Source: Marinoscillum sp040218045 (GTDB taxonomy: Bacteria; Bacteroidota; Bacteroidia; Cytophagales; Cyclobacteriaceae). Taken from it: DNA of 64,000 bases. The translations under genes were made by a program, and so were the position numbers. The stretch covers positions 124,001 to 188,000 of the forward strand of contig JAVJQA010000001.1 in assembly GCA_040218045.1 (NCBI GenBank). The letters run 5' to 3'. Under the pieces are notes generated by a model. That model was given only the letters and a program-made list of their open reading frames with translations. It was not told the origin of the DNA and searched no databases. Below are positions 35,807 through 44,709 of the stretch, piece by piece (positions within the stretch are counted from its first letter, which is position 1; each line of letters starts with the position of its first letter).

Positions 35807-38800
35807 ATGAAACTCAACAAAAACACGAGAGTCATTCAAGACTCTCGAAAATCAATTGCCAACTACTACTTCTATATAGTGGTAGTATTAACAATGATAA
35901 TATGTATGGTTCTTGATTCAGCGGCAATCGCTCAGTCATTTGTATCCAATGCTGAAAAGCTAGGTGTTGATGGTTATGTTTATTCCGCAGTGACTGATGG
36001 TTCCAAACTCTACATCGGGGGGAACTTCACTCGTGTTGGAGAGCGAACGCCTTATGGTGCCATCGCTGATGGAACTTCCGGGGATGTAATTTCTGGAAAC
36101 CCAGTCCCCAATGATCAGGTACTGATTACGAAATCGGATGGTTCGGGGGGCTTTTATATTGCGGGAGACTTTACGGAAATAGGTGGAGTCAGTCGTGCGG
36201 GGCTTGCTCATATTAATTCTTCAGGAACAGTCACGGCATGGGATCCAGATCCAAACGGAGCTGTTTCCGCAATGGCCGTGGTAGGGTCTACGGTTTATGT
36301 TGGAGGTTTTTTCACCAGTGTTGGGGGACAGAGCCGAGACTATCTTGCAGCTATTAATTCATCGGGAAACGCAACCGAATGGAACCCAGATCCAAATTCT
36401 ACTGTCTCCGTTTTAGAGGCGGATGCAAATTCTGTATATGTTGGTGGTCATTTCATTTCGACCATCGGTGGTCAATCGAGAAGCCGGCTGGCTGAGATCA
36501 GTACCTCTACAGGAAATGCTACCACCTGGGATCCAGCTCCTAGTCACGCACCATTGGTGATCAAAAAATCAGGTAGCGATCTCTATGTAGGTGGACAATT
36601 CACTACAATCGCCGGTGTGAGTCAGGAGTATGTTGCCGCCTTTGATATGACCAATGGAAGCCTTACAAGTTGGGATCCTAACCCAAGTGGCACGGTGTAT
36701 GATATTGAATTTTATGGCAGTGATGTTATTCTGGGAGGTTCTTTTAACGCAGTTGGTGGAGCTAGTAGATCAAGACTAGCGGCTGTTGATGCCAGCACCG
36801 CGACAGCTACTTCCTGGAATCCGAGTTGTCTTAATTCTGTATATGATCTTACCATAGATGGTGACATTCTTTATGTAGCCGGGGCATTTTTTGGGCTATA
36901 CAATCAGCCAAGGAGTCATCTGGCAGCATTTGATATGTCTACCGAGGCATTGCTTGATTGGAATCCTGGTGTTAATGCTTCCGTCAATGGAAATGTATTT
37001 GACATAGCTGCGGGTAATGGAAATGTATATGTTGGTGGAGGGTTTACAGGTATAGGAGGTGAAAGACGATTGGGCCTTGCAGCAATCAACCTTTCTGATC
37101 TATCCCTTGATGATTTCAATGTTGAGGTTGAAGGGTACTATACTCGCAGTAGTGTTTATGCGCTTGAGTTACTTGGCAATGCACTTGTTGTAGGTGGAGA
37201 TTTTACCACCATCGGTGGGGTTACTCGAAACTATCTGGCTAGTGTTTCATTAACGACAGAATTGCCTACTTCCTGGCAACCAGTTGTAAATGGAGATATT
37301 ACCAAGCTTCATCTGAAGGATGATATACTGTATGCAGTAGGAGCATTTAACTATCTGGAAGGTAATCGGAATCGAGCTGCCGCCATTGATATCAACTCTG
37401 GATTACTCACATCATGGGATCCAAATCTGAACAATCAGGTAAATGATATAGCTGTTACCAGTGGTTCTATCTACTTAACAGGTCTATTTACAACTGTGGG
37501 TGGGGAAACCAGAAACAGAATTGCTGAAGTAGATGATGTTGATGGAGATGTCACTAGTTGGGATCCAAACCTCAACAATACTGGCAATGCCCTTTTGGTT
37601 GGCCCTGATGGCAATATTTATGTTGGTGGCGCTTTTACCACCGTAGGAAGCGATAGCAGACAAAGATTGGCCTCTATCAGTCCAACCGCTAGCACCGCCA
37701 CGAGTTGGAATCCATCTACCGGAGGCACTATCTATGATTTAGAATCAACCGGAAATATTTTGTATGTCGGAGGCAATTTTTCTTATACCGGGGGTATTAC
37801 GCAACGGTCGGCAGGAGCTTTTGATTTTACAACAGGAGACAAGCTGTCGTGGAACCCAGAATTCACCAGTGGAACGACTATCCGAACAATTAAGGTATTA
37901 GATGAATCTGTTTTTATGTTCGGGATTATAGAAAGTGCCTTGGGTTCGAATGTAGCCTATGGTACGGCGGTTACCCGGACTAATGATGCTCCGTATGATA
38001 TTTTGCTCAGTAATAACTCGATCAATGAAAACATACTTGAAAGCAATGTTGGGACCCTAAGTTCTACTGATGATTCTGGGGATACTCACACCTATACCTT
38101 AGTAACAGGAGCTGGTGATGACGACAATGAAAAATTTGATATTACTAATACTGCGCTTCACCCAGCAGTTCCTTTGGATTATGAAACGGATCCCAATCCA
38201 ACGGTTAGGGTCAGATCAACAGATCAAAATGGCTATTATACCGAGAAAGCTTTTTCAATCACAGTTAATAATGTAATTGAATCTGAAAGTGATATTACGG
38301 CTTTTTCTGTCTCCGGTCAGACAAGCTCGGCTACAATAGATGCTGTGAATCATACTGTCACTGTGAGTCTACCACCAGGTACTGATGTAACTTCAGTATT
38401 ACCGTCCATTACAGTAAATACCAGCGCCACTTATTCACCACAAACGGCACAGGATTTTACTTCACCGGTTGAGTATATTGTTACGGCAGAAGATGCCTCA
38501 ACTCAGGTTTGGACGGTGACAGTACGATCTCCATTATCTGGTATTTATTCAGTGAAAACGGGAGGTGACTTTGAAACAATGAGTTTGGCTGTTTCCTATT
38601 TGAATACTCATGGAATAGGCGCAGATGTGACCTTTGAAATAGATGGTTTTCATTCGTTGAATACCATAGTTGGTAGGTATCCCGGAAACACCGAGCACAC
38701 TTTGACAATTACTCCTGCATCAGCGGCATCAGTTGCTACTTTTTCTAACAGATTAACCTTTCAGGGAACTGAAAATGTAATCATTAGTGGAGATGACCTT

Positions 38801-41494
38801 CTTTTGTTTAACCATTCGCCCAACAGTGGTACGGCAATTAAACTGGAAGATGATCCCATAACGAACGATCCTTCCAATAATATTCTAATTGAGAACACAC
38901 TTTTTAAATCAGATGCTTATTGTATTTGGGTGCAAAATGGGCACAATTTGGAAGTTCGAGGTAACGTATTTACACCTTATGCTGTAACCTCAGGAAGTTT
39001 AACTGCCCTTCTTGGTAATGGTGACCTAGCGGATATCTCATTTCATAATAATGAAGTGTATTTCAATGAAACCAATGGCGCTAATGGGCCAGCATATGGT
39101 GTATCGATTACAGCTTTGACTGGTACACTAAATGTTGAGAATAATGTAATCGCACTAAACCCAGAGGATTACTCAACCCAGTATGGTGTTTACATAGGTG
39201 GTGCTACAGAGACAGTCAATATCAATCATAACACTATAATTACAGGGTTTAATACCCCAACCGAAAGTGCAACCATTTATGGTATTCGATTACTTGGAGA
39301 CCCATCAACTGCTCTGACTATAAAAAATAATATTATAGTGATGGGTGATTTATTTTCTGGGACAAAAACAGGAATTGACTACTCTCCTGGTGAGATAACA
39401 CTAGATGTTAGCGATAACAACATCAGCTCCACAGGTGGAGGTACCATGCGATATGCTTCATTGTATGGCACTGTCTATGATGACACCAACTTTACTACGC
39501 TGCAAGGTATTATTGATGGCACTACGAACAGTACAATAGTATTTACGGATGAAACGAATTTGGATTATTCCCTAGCCGGTGCTTCTCTCAATGACGCTGA
39601 TCTTAGAGGAGTGCCTATAGCAGGCGTTACTGAAGATATTGCAGGGGTAACCCGTAGTACTTCCGCTCCTTCAAAAGGCGCATTTGAATCACCCAATACC
39701 ATTGCTACCATCACAGCATTTAGCTTTACTGGTCAAATCGGTGAAGCGGTGATTGATGCAGCAAATTTTACAATCGATGCAGAGATTGATTATCAAAGTG
39801 ATATCACCAATGTCGCCCCAACCATCAGCACCTTTGCAGGCTCGTCGATCAATCCACTTTCCGGTAATGGAGAGGATTTCACATCGAGTGTTACCTACAC
39901 TGTGATGGCAGAAGCTGGCAACACTCAGGAATGGGTAGTTAGTATATCTGAAGGAATCACCTGGAGTGGCACCTCCTGGAGCAATGGCACTGGTCCCGGT
40001 GCAGGATCTGATCATGTACTTATAGCCGGTGATTACAATACGGCCGACGATGGTACAATTGATGTGAAAAGCATCACCATCAACTCTGGAGCAACCTTCA
40101 CCGTGGCATCCGAAGACCATCTTTATGTAGTAGATGATATTGTTAACAATGGTACGCTTATCATTGAGTCAGGAGCCGATCTGATGTCTTTTGAGTCGGG
40201 TTCTTTTTCCGGAAATGATGTGATCATCAAACGAAATACACGATATGCGGATGGTCGCTACAGTTTCGTTGGCACTCCTGTGGAGCAATCTGCTAATGTC
40301 ACAAAAACTACCATTGGCTCACATGTATATACTTATGATGAAACTGAACCTTATGAGCCCAATGATGGTCTGGGTAGATGGATTAAAATGAGTGGAGAGC
40401 TTGTGCCGGGTGTAGGTTATACACAAGCCATGCAGCAAGAGATTGTTTTCGAGGGAGTACCCAATGTGGGAACGGTCAATGTGACCGGGACGTACACAGG
40501 CACCTATGATGACGCCACCAATGAAGAGACAGAAGGATGGATGTTGGTATCAAATCCATACGCTACTGCCATTGATGTAGCTGATTTTCTTGGCCCCAAT
40601 ACGAACATTGAAGGGGCAGTCTATATCTGGGATGACAATGGCTCTAACAATGGACGAGGTACGAATGCAGACTACATCATTGCGAATGGCACCATGGCCA
40701 CCAATACGACAGATGCCGGAGGCCAGACCCGCTACAATAACCGACTTGGTTCGGCACAGGGATTCTTTGTCAAGCTGAGTGATGATACTGATACAGAAGT
40801 GTCATTCACTCCCGACATGAGAGTAACTGGTGGCAACTCGGATGATAATTTTTTCAGGAAGTCTGTACCTTCTCATGCGCGCATCAACCTGACCAATGAT
40901 CAGGGCCTATTCAAGCAAACTATTGTAGCCTGGATCCCATCTATTGATGATGCGCAGTTTGACCGGAGCTTTGATGCGAAAGTATTTAGTACCAACTCCC
41001 CGGACTTGATTTATACTAAAAAGGGAGAGACGAACCTGGCCATTCAGGGAGTGAGCTACGAGCGTAATGAGATCTATCTTGTGGTCAATGTCAGTGAGGA
41101 TGGCATGTACACTTTAAGTGTAGGTGATATCAATGCCGCTCATGGACAAGCACTTTACCTGCACGATCTGCAAACCGATGAGCTTATTGATCTGAGCCAG
41201 AAGGGCTACACCTTCAATGCTCAGTCTGGTCAGGTCCATGATCGGTTTGTATTGCTGAGTAACCATAAAGTGCTGGGGCTTGGAAGCCATTCAATCAAAA
41301 TCTATGCACATGACCGCACGCTTTACATCCATCAGCCAGAGGGTGAAGAGCGCAACCTGAAGTTGATCAGTCTGTCAGGTAAAGAAGTCCTGAGCCAACA
41401 GGTGACCGGATCTGCGAAGCTTCAGCTTACACTCCCAGCAGGAGTGTACATCGCCACTGATGGAGAAGTTTCGCACAAAATCATTTTGAAATAA
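35807..41494 (+). CDS. Giant surface protein: propeller-like repeats, cadherin-like, DUF5018-like, beta-helix, T9SS sorting domain
   Basis: 1895 residues. A long charged n-region and a hydrophobic stretch (YYFYIVVVLTMIICMVLD to AIAQS) form an extended signal peptide. Residues about 45-720 are some fifteen repeats of 40-45 residues with the pattern YVGG-FT-GG-R-LA and W-P (for example LYVGGQFTTIAG, SLTSWDPNPSGTVYDI), like DUF5122/beta-propeller blades. A cadherin-like part follows (about 735-820), then two DUF5018-like domains (about 825-905 and 1300-1385) flanking a parallel beta-helix region (NVENNVIALNPED; VNINHNTIITGF). The C-terminal 80 residues form a T9SS sorting domain (IKIYAHDRTLYIHQPEG, LPAGVYIATDGEVSHKI). 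Likely a surface adhesin or matrix protein; a perfect terminator follows. Confidence 0.88.
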   Translation: MKLNKNTRVIQDSRKSIANYYFYIVVVLTMIICMVLDSAAIAQSFVSNAEKLGVDGYVYSAVTDGSKLYIGGNFTRVGERTPYGAIADGTSGDVISGNPVPNDQVLITKSDGSGGFYIAGDFTEIGGVSRAGLAHINSSGTVTAWDPDPNGAVSAMAVVGSTVYVGGFFTSVGGQSRDYLAAINSSGNATEWNPDPNSTVSVLEADANSVYVGGHFISTIGGQSRSRLAEISTSTGNATTWDPAPSHAPLVIKKSGSDLYVGGQFTTIAGVSQEYVAAFDMTNGSLTSWDPNPSGTVYDIEFYGSDVILGGSFNAVGGASRSRLAAVDASTATATSWNPSCLNSVYDLTIDGDILYVAGAFFGLYNQPRSHLAAFDMSTEALLDWNPGVNASVNGNVFDIAAGNGNVYVGGGFTGIGGERRLGLAAINLSDLSLDDFNVEVEGYYTRSSVYALELLGNALVVGGDFTTIGGVTRNYLASVSLTTELPTSWQPVVNGDITKLHLKDDILYAVGAFNYLEGNRNRAAAIDINSGLLTSWDPNLNNQVNDIAVTSGSIYLTGLFTTVGGETRNRIAEVDDVDGDVTSWDPNLNNTGNALLVGPDGNIYVGGAFTTVGSDSRQRLASISPTASTATSWNPSTGGTIYDLESTGNILYVGGNFSYTGGITQRSAGAFDFTTGDKLSWNPEFTSGTTIRTIKVLDESVFMFGIIESALGSNVAYGTAVTRTNDAPYDILLSNNSINENILESNVGTLSSTDDSGDTHTYTLVTGAGDDDNEKFDITNTALHPAVPLDYETDPNPTVRVRSTDQNGYYTEKAFSITVNNVIESESDITAFSVSGQTSSATIDAVNHTVTVSLPPGTDVTSVLPSITVNTSATYSPQTAQDFTSPVEYIVTAEDASTQVWTVTVRSPLSGIYSVKTGGDFETMSLAVSYLNTHGIGADVTFEIDGFHSLNTIVGRYPGNTEHTLTITPASAASVATFSNRLTFQGTENVIISGDDLLLFNHSPNSGTAIKLEDDPITNDPSNNILIENTLFKSDAYCIWVQNGHNLEVRGNVFTPYAVTSGSLTALLGNGDLADISFHNNEVYFNETNGANGPAYGVSITALTGTLNVENNVIALNPEDYSTQYGVYIGGATETVNINHNTIITGFNTPTESATIYGIRLLGDPSTALTIKNNIIVMGDLFSGTKTGIDYSPGEITLDVSDNNISSTGGGTMRYASLYGTVYDDTNFTTLQGIIDGTTNSTIVFTDETNLDYSLAGASLNDADLRGVPIAGVTEDIAGVTRSTSAPSKGAFESPNTIATITAFSFTGQIGEAVIDAANFTIDAEIDYQSDITNVAPTISTFAGSSINPLSGNGEDFTSSVTYTVMAEAGNTQEWVVSISEGITWSGTSWSNGTGPGAGSDHVLIAGDYNTADDGTIDVKSITINSGATFTVASEDHLYVVDDIVNNGTLIIESGADLMSFESGSFSGNDVIIKRNTRYADGRYSFVGTPVEQSANVTKTTIGSHVYTYDETEPYEPNDGLGRWIKMSGELVPGVGYTQAMQQEIVFEGVPNVGTVNVTGTYTGTYDDATNEETEGWMLVSNPYATAIDVADFLGPNTNIEGAVYIWDDNGSNNGRGTNADYIIANGTMATNTTDAGGQTRYNNRLGSAQGFFVKLSDDTDTEVSFTPDMRVTGGNSDDNFFRKSVPSHARINLTNDQGLFKQTIVAWIPSIDDAQFDRSFDAKVFSTNSPDLIYTKKGETNLAIQGVSYERNEIYLVVNVSEDGMYTLSVGDINAAHGQALYLHDLQTDELIDLSQKGYTFNAQSGQVHDRFVLLSNHKVLGLGSHSIKIYAHDRTLYIHQPEGEERNLKLISLSGKEVLSQQVTGSAKLQLTLPAGVYIATDGEVSHKIILK

Positions 41495-41506
41495 ACGGAT
41501 TTGACG

Positions 41507-41540
41507 TGACAGGTTTTTGAAACCTGTCAGGTCCTTTTTT
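41507..41540 (+). terminator. Rho-independent terminator after the giant T9SS gene
   Basis: TGACAGGTTT (41507-41516) is exactly complementary to AAACCTGTCA (41520-41529), with a 3-base loop, followed by GGTCC and a T-run to 41540. It lies 12 bp after the stop and 20 bp before the PID-CTERM gene, so that gene may depend on read-through or its own promoter. Confidence 0.85.
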
Positions 41541-41560
41541 CAAACCAAAACATTTAAACC

Positions 41561-41737
41561 ATGAAAAACTTACTCATAAAATCAATCGTACTCCTTCCAG
41601 CCTTATTATTTGTCATACCTGCGTTTGCGCAAGGGGCACCACCAGCTACCCCTATTGATGGTGGGTTGAGTCTCCTGCTGGCAGCAGGTGGAGCCTATGG
41701 CATCAAGAAGCTGAGAGATCATAGAAGGAGTAATTAG
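41561..41737 (+). CDS. Small PID-CTERM sorting-signal protein
   Basis: 58 residues, too short for usual gene calling. A signal peptide (NLLIKSIVLLPALLFVIPAFAQ) is followed by a short Gly/Pro/Ala spacer (GAPPATP), then the PID-CTERM tripartite signal: PIDGG, a hydrophobic stretch (LSLLLAAGGAYGI) and a basic tail (KKLRDHRRSN). Such C-terminal signals in Bacteroidota are thought to be handled by an exosortase-type enzyme; none is visible here. The mature protein is essentially only the signal, so it may serve as a small anchored peptide or as a regulatory or decoy substrate. It sits between two terminators, directly behind the giant T9SS gene. Confidence 0.8.
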   Translation: MKNLLIKSIVLLPALLFVIPAFAQGAPPATPIDGGLSLLLAAGGAYGIKKLRDHRRSN

Positions 41738-41790
41738 AGCTGAGGATTTAGGGCGTCCTGGATCGATATGAATCGAATTCAGGAATTAAG

Positions 41791-41832
41791 CCGGCTCGCT
41801 CTCAAGAAATTGGGAGGGGTCGGTTTTTTTTT
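41791..41832 (+). terminator. Rho-independent terminator after the PID-CTERM gene
   Basis: An imperfect stem starting CCGGCTCGCTCTCAA, loop GAAA, returning TTGGGAGGGGTCGG, followed by nine T. Located 54 bp after the PID-CTERM stop. Confidence 0.75.
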
Positions 41833-42790
41833 GCTTTGGGGTTGCGTGCCACAGGTTGGCGTTTGCTAGACAAGTCTGGAATCGTTTCGCATCTTTCTGT
41901 CAGTTGGATGGCTTACTGAACTTCAAACAGGTTAAGATTGATCGAAGATCCCGAACTAAATTCGGGATGACGCCTTTGAATGCCAGTTCGGAATGGCGTC
42001 ACGGGTTGGCGTTTGATGGAAAAGTCTGAAATCGCATTGCATCTTTCTGTCATGCCGAACTTGTTTCGGTATCTGAAAGGTGCTTGGGTATCCTTTACAT
42101 GGTGAGCGCTGATTGTTATAAATTGGATGGCTTACTGGACTTCAAACAGGGTAATATTGATCGAAGATCCCGAACTAAATTCGGGATGACACCTTTGAAT
42201 GCCAGTTCGGGATGGCGTCATGGATTGGCGTTTGCTGGAAAAGTCTGGAATCGCTTCGCATCTTTCTGTCATGCCGAACTTGTTTCGGTATCTGAAAGGT
42301 GCCTGGGTATTCTTTACGTGGTGAGTGTTAGCCGAAATAGTTGGTAACGCACCTAATATCAAACAGAGCAAAACCTTACGAAGATCCCGAAATAAATTCG
42401 GGATGACACCTTTGAATGCCAGTTCAGCATAAGATGATAGATCGTTCATGAGTGCATGATGATACGAAAGACTAAACTAATAGAGGTAAACAATGACAAA
42501 GATCCCGAAATAAATTCGGGATGGCGTCATGGGTTGGCGTTTGATGGAAAATGCTGAAATCGCTTTGCATCTTTCTGTCAGTTGGATGGCTTACTGAACT
42601 CAAACAGGGAAATATTGATCGAAGATCCCGAAACCAGTTCGGGATGACGCCTTTGAATGCCAGTTCAGCATAAGATGATAGATAGTTCATGGTGCATGAT
42701 GATACGAAAGACTCAACTAATAGAGGTAAACAATGACAAAGATCCCGAAATAAATTCGGGATGACGCCTTTGAATGCCAGTTCGGTGACT
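41833..42790. repeat. REP-like repeat cluster with CCCGAA/TTCGGG palindromes
   Basis: No gene. Six copies of a palindromic element GATCCCGAA-N5-TTCGGGATG start at 41947, 42166, 42383, 42501, 42624 and 42741, mostly with CTAAA or ATAAA in the loop. They are embedded in longer mosaic repeats: a related ATGCCGAACTTGTTTCGGTAT element at about 42052 and 42271; CTTTGAATGCCAGTTC after most copies; and GGATGGCTTACT-ACTTCAAACAGG segments. The segment 42411-42523 recurs almost exactly at 42651-42763, a 240-bp-offset duplication. The palindromes resemble REP/BIME elements mobilised by RAYT transposases; no such transposase gene is in view. Open frames here are repeat translations. Confidence 0.9.
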
Positions 42791-43061
42791 CACCAAAAGA
42801 TGCCGAGACTCAAGCAAGGGGATCAATGATTTTGATAGTGGATATGGGTAAGATATTGTTGGGCCATAAAAGGAATGTGTTTATTTGGAGGTGTTTGTAT
42901 TGATAAGATGTTAATCGATTGTGAGTGAATCTCAAGTGTTACGAAATGATGATGAATGGTGTGGTTTTAGGCTAGAACCTTCTTAGTTGCCATTGTATGA
43001 AACTGATCGTTTGAAAGGGTCTCGATGATTTCATAATGTTACTGAAAAAAGATAGCCTACT

Positions 43062-43259
43062 ATGGACGATATTATTGCAATTCCTATGAGCCTTTCTGAG
43101 TTGGCCAATTCTTATCTAGTAAGCAATAAGGTGATGAGGAAATGGTTGGAACCTCATAAGGCAGTGATCGGTGCGAGGGTAGGTCTCCTCTATACGCCAA
43201 AACAAGTTCAGATAATTTATAATCGACTAGGATATCCTCCAAATCCCAAGCTTAAATAG
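43062..43259 (+). CDS. Small HTH-like protein
   Basis: 65 residues. The sequence MSLSELANSYLVSNKVMRKWLEP looks like a helix-turn-helix of the small excisionase/MerR-like type, and LYTPKQVQIIYNRLGYPP is a common ending in short Bacteroidota DNA-binding proteins of accessory regions. It is isolated, with 270 bp of gene-free sequence upstream and heptamer repeats 10-100 bp downstream. Likely regulator; target unknown. Confidence 0.65.
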   Translation: MDDIIAIPMSLSELANSYLVSNKVMRKWLEPHKAVIGARVGLLYTPKQVQIIYNRLGYPPNPKLK

Positions 43260-43289
43260 TTATGCTTTTCAAGCCCTAATCATATAGGT

Positions 43290-43428
43290 GCGTTCATGCA
43301 CTACCCATGCACTATCCATGCTTAGTCCATGCTTAGTCCATGCTTTATCTATGGAGTATCATAGTCCATAGTCGATAGTCCATAGTCCATTGTCGATAGT
43401 CCATAGTCTATAGTCCATGGTTTTTGGC
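43290..43428. repeat. 11-mer and heptamer short repeat array
   Basis: First an 11-bp repeat, CCATGCACTAT or CCATGCTTAGT, four to five units (about 43305-43355). Then a heptamer array built on CATAGTC / GATAGTC / TATAGTC (about 43364-43420), about eight units in register with substitutions mainly in the first base. Same heptamer type as at 46.2, 46.5, 47.06 and 52.4 kb. Confidence 0.85.
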
Positions 43429-43477
43429 ATCCTCCACGTTCTTCTTGCAAAATTTAACCGATGCCAAAGCAAGGCAA

Positions 43478-43750
43478 TTATTCCATTTGGGAAAAGAATT
43501 CCTCAAGTGAAAGATCATAAACAGCAAGTACTCTAAGAAGGGTTCTTATGGTAAAGTTGGCGGTTCCAGCTTCCAGTTTCCAGTATTGCTTGGGTTGGAT
43601 TTCTGCCTCCATGGCAAAATCCACATAGCTATTGTAACCCTTTTCTGCTCTTAATTTCCTAAGGCGTTGCCCGATCTTTTTTATACAGTTATCAAAGGCC
43701 TGTTCGTTCTTCATCATCTCCTTTCCAAAACCCAAATACGAGAAAAACAT
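43478..43750 (-). CDS. XRE-family HTH regulator
   Basis: 90 residues; a start at an internal Met (MKNEQAFDN, residue 13) is also possible. A Cro/CI-type HTH covers about 25-85: IGQRLRKLRAEKGYNSYVDFAMEAEI, QPKQYWKLEAGTANFTIRTLLRVLAVYDLSLEEFF. Divergent from the cysteine-rich gene at 43862, with two related palindromic sites between them, so it is probably an autoregulated repressor of that neighbour. Confidence 0.85.
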   Translation of the reverse strand: MFFSYLGFGKEMMKNEQAFDNCIKKIGQRLRKLRAEKGYNSYVDFAMEAEIQPKQYWKLEAGTANFTIRTLLRVLAVYDLSLEEFFSQME

Positions 43751-43761
43751 TAAGAATATCA

Positions 43762-43820
43762 GCGTCTTAAAAGACGCAATTCGATAGAATAATTCTTATA
43801 TTGCGTTATATAAGACGCAA
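43762..43820. promoter_or_regulatory. Paired operator-like palindromes
   Basis: GCGTCTT-AA-AAGACGC (43762-43777) is a perfect 16-bp palindrome. A second, imperfect one, TTGCGTTATATAAGACGCAA, lies at 43801-43820; both contain AAGACGCAA (43771-43779 and 43812-43820), 41 bp apart. They sit in the divergent spacer between the XRE gene and the cysteine-rich gene, in the place of a repressor operator pair. Confidence 0.6.
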
Positions 43821-43861
43821 GTGAGCGTAAATGTGTTTGTTAGAATTAGCTCGTGTTGTTT

Positions 43862-44242
43862 ATGCATATTTTTTGTCCTTGTAATAGAGAATGTGAAATT
43901 CATGTATTTGAAAAGAATCCGAAAACAGGATGTGCAACGAAAGAAGGGTTTTATATTTCCTGTCTTTGTAACAGAGATATTCGTGTGTCATGTATAGATC
44001 AGAAAGATCTGGAGGAGTTGACCAGGCAGGGATACAAATGCTTAATCAAGGAACGGATAGAAGGTTTACTGCAAGAAAAGACAAAGGTGCTTTATGAATA
44101 TGGGATCTGGCCATGGAATAAAAAAGCCAATCAAAGACATAAGGTGATCAATCAACAATTAGAGATTTTGGGGGTTTACCAGGGCAAATTATCCTTCAGT
44201 GATAATGATCTATGGACAGACGAAGAAAATACTGATCCCTGA
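43862..44242 (+). CDS. Cysteine-rich small protein, unknown function
   Basis: 126 residues from the ATG at 43862 (a GTG three codons upstream is possible). The N-terminal half has CPCNRECE, GCATKEG, CLCNRD and SC-DQKDLEEL; five to six cysteines are spaced like a zinc ribbon or knuckle. The C-terminal half is helical and basic (KTKVLYEYGIWPWNKKANQRHKVINQQLEILGVYQG). No secretion signal. It may be part of the accessory regulon controlled by the divergent XRE protein. Not recognised. Confidence 0.6.
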   Translation: MHIFCPCNRECEIHVFEKNPKTGCATKEGFYISCLCNRDIRVSCIDQKDLEELTRQGYKCLIKERIEGLLQEKTKVLYEYGIWPWNKKANQRHKVINQQLEILGVYQGKLSFSDNDLWTDEENTDP

Positions 44243-44243
44243 T

Positions 44244-44354
44244 ATGGCTGATTTTCAAACAGACTTTTTTGTATCGATTGTTTTTAGCCTCAGCCTATTG
44301 AGTGTGACGATGTTTTTTTCGACGAATGGGCTGGAACCTTCAAAAGACTTCTGA
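44244..44354 (+). CDS. Possible 36-residue membrane peptide
   Basis: An ATG frame begins 1 bp after the preceding stop and encodes one hydrophobic segment (FFVSIVFSLSLLSVTMFF) between polar ends. The spacing suggests translational coupling. Too short for certainty. Confidence 0.3.
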   Translation: MADFQTDFFVSIVFSLSLLSVTMFFSTNGLEPSKDF

Positions 44355-44399
44355 CCCTTAAGACTGGTTAAATATGACTTTAATGAGGATAAGTAGGAC

Positions 44400-44520
44400 T
44401 TCATTGATTTGGATAATCCCCCTCCTGCCTATCCTAAGCTCCGGCAGGCAGGCAACCTTTCAGGCTCCACTGGCCGTGCGCCACCGAATCGTCGGGCCGC
44501 CCCAACAGGGGAGGATACAG
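44400..44520. repeat. GC-rich CCCCCTCCTGCC/GGCAGG repeat element
   Basis: CCTGCC (44407) and GGCAGG (44430) form a hairpin arm within a GC-rich island (CCCCTCC ... GGGGAGG) standing out from the AT-rich surroundings. A close relative lies at about 54405-54440. The frame across it (44374-44667) shows repeat-derived composition and is not called a gene. Confidence 0.6.
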
Positions 44521-44709
44521 AATCAATTTCAATCATCCAGGATTGATTGTGGAAGTGATTGGGTTTGTTTTCTGTATGGAGTTATAATAAATCCCGGACA
44601 GGACAAATCAAGCCATGTTAGAACCAAACGTTCCCAAACCTTACCAAAGTGGGAAGGTAGTATTTAAGAACCTTGGATTTTGCCTGTCAAATCAAACAAA
44701 TATTTTATT

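Noticed and set aside
39689..40120. 143-codon minus-strand frame inside the giant T9SS gene
   Set aside because: Composition follows the antisense of repeated Thr/Ser/Gly codons; the plus-strand frame is continuous.
44374..44667. 97-codon frame before the conserved cassette
   Set aside because: It runs through a GC-rich hairpin repeat and shows no protein-like pattern.
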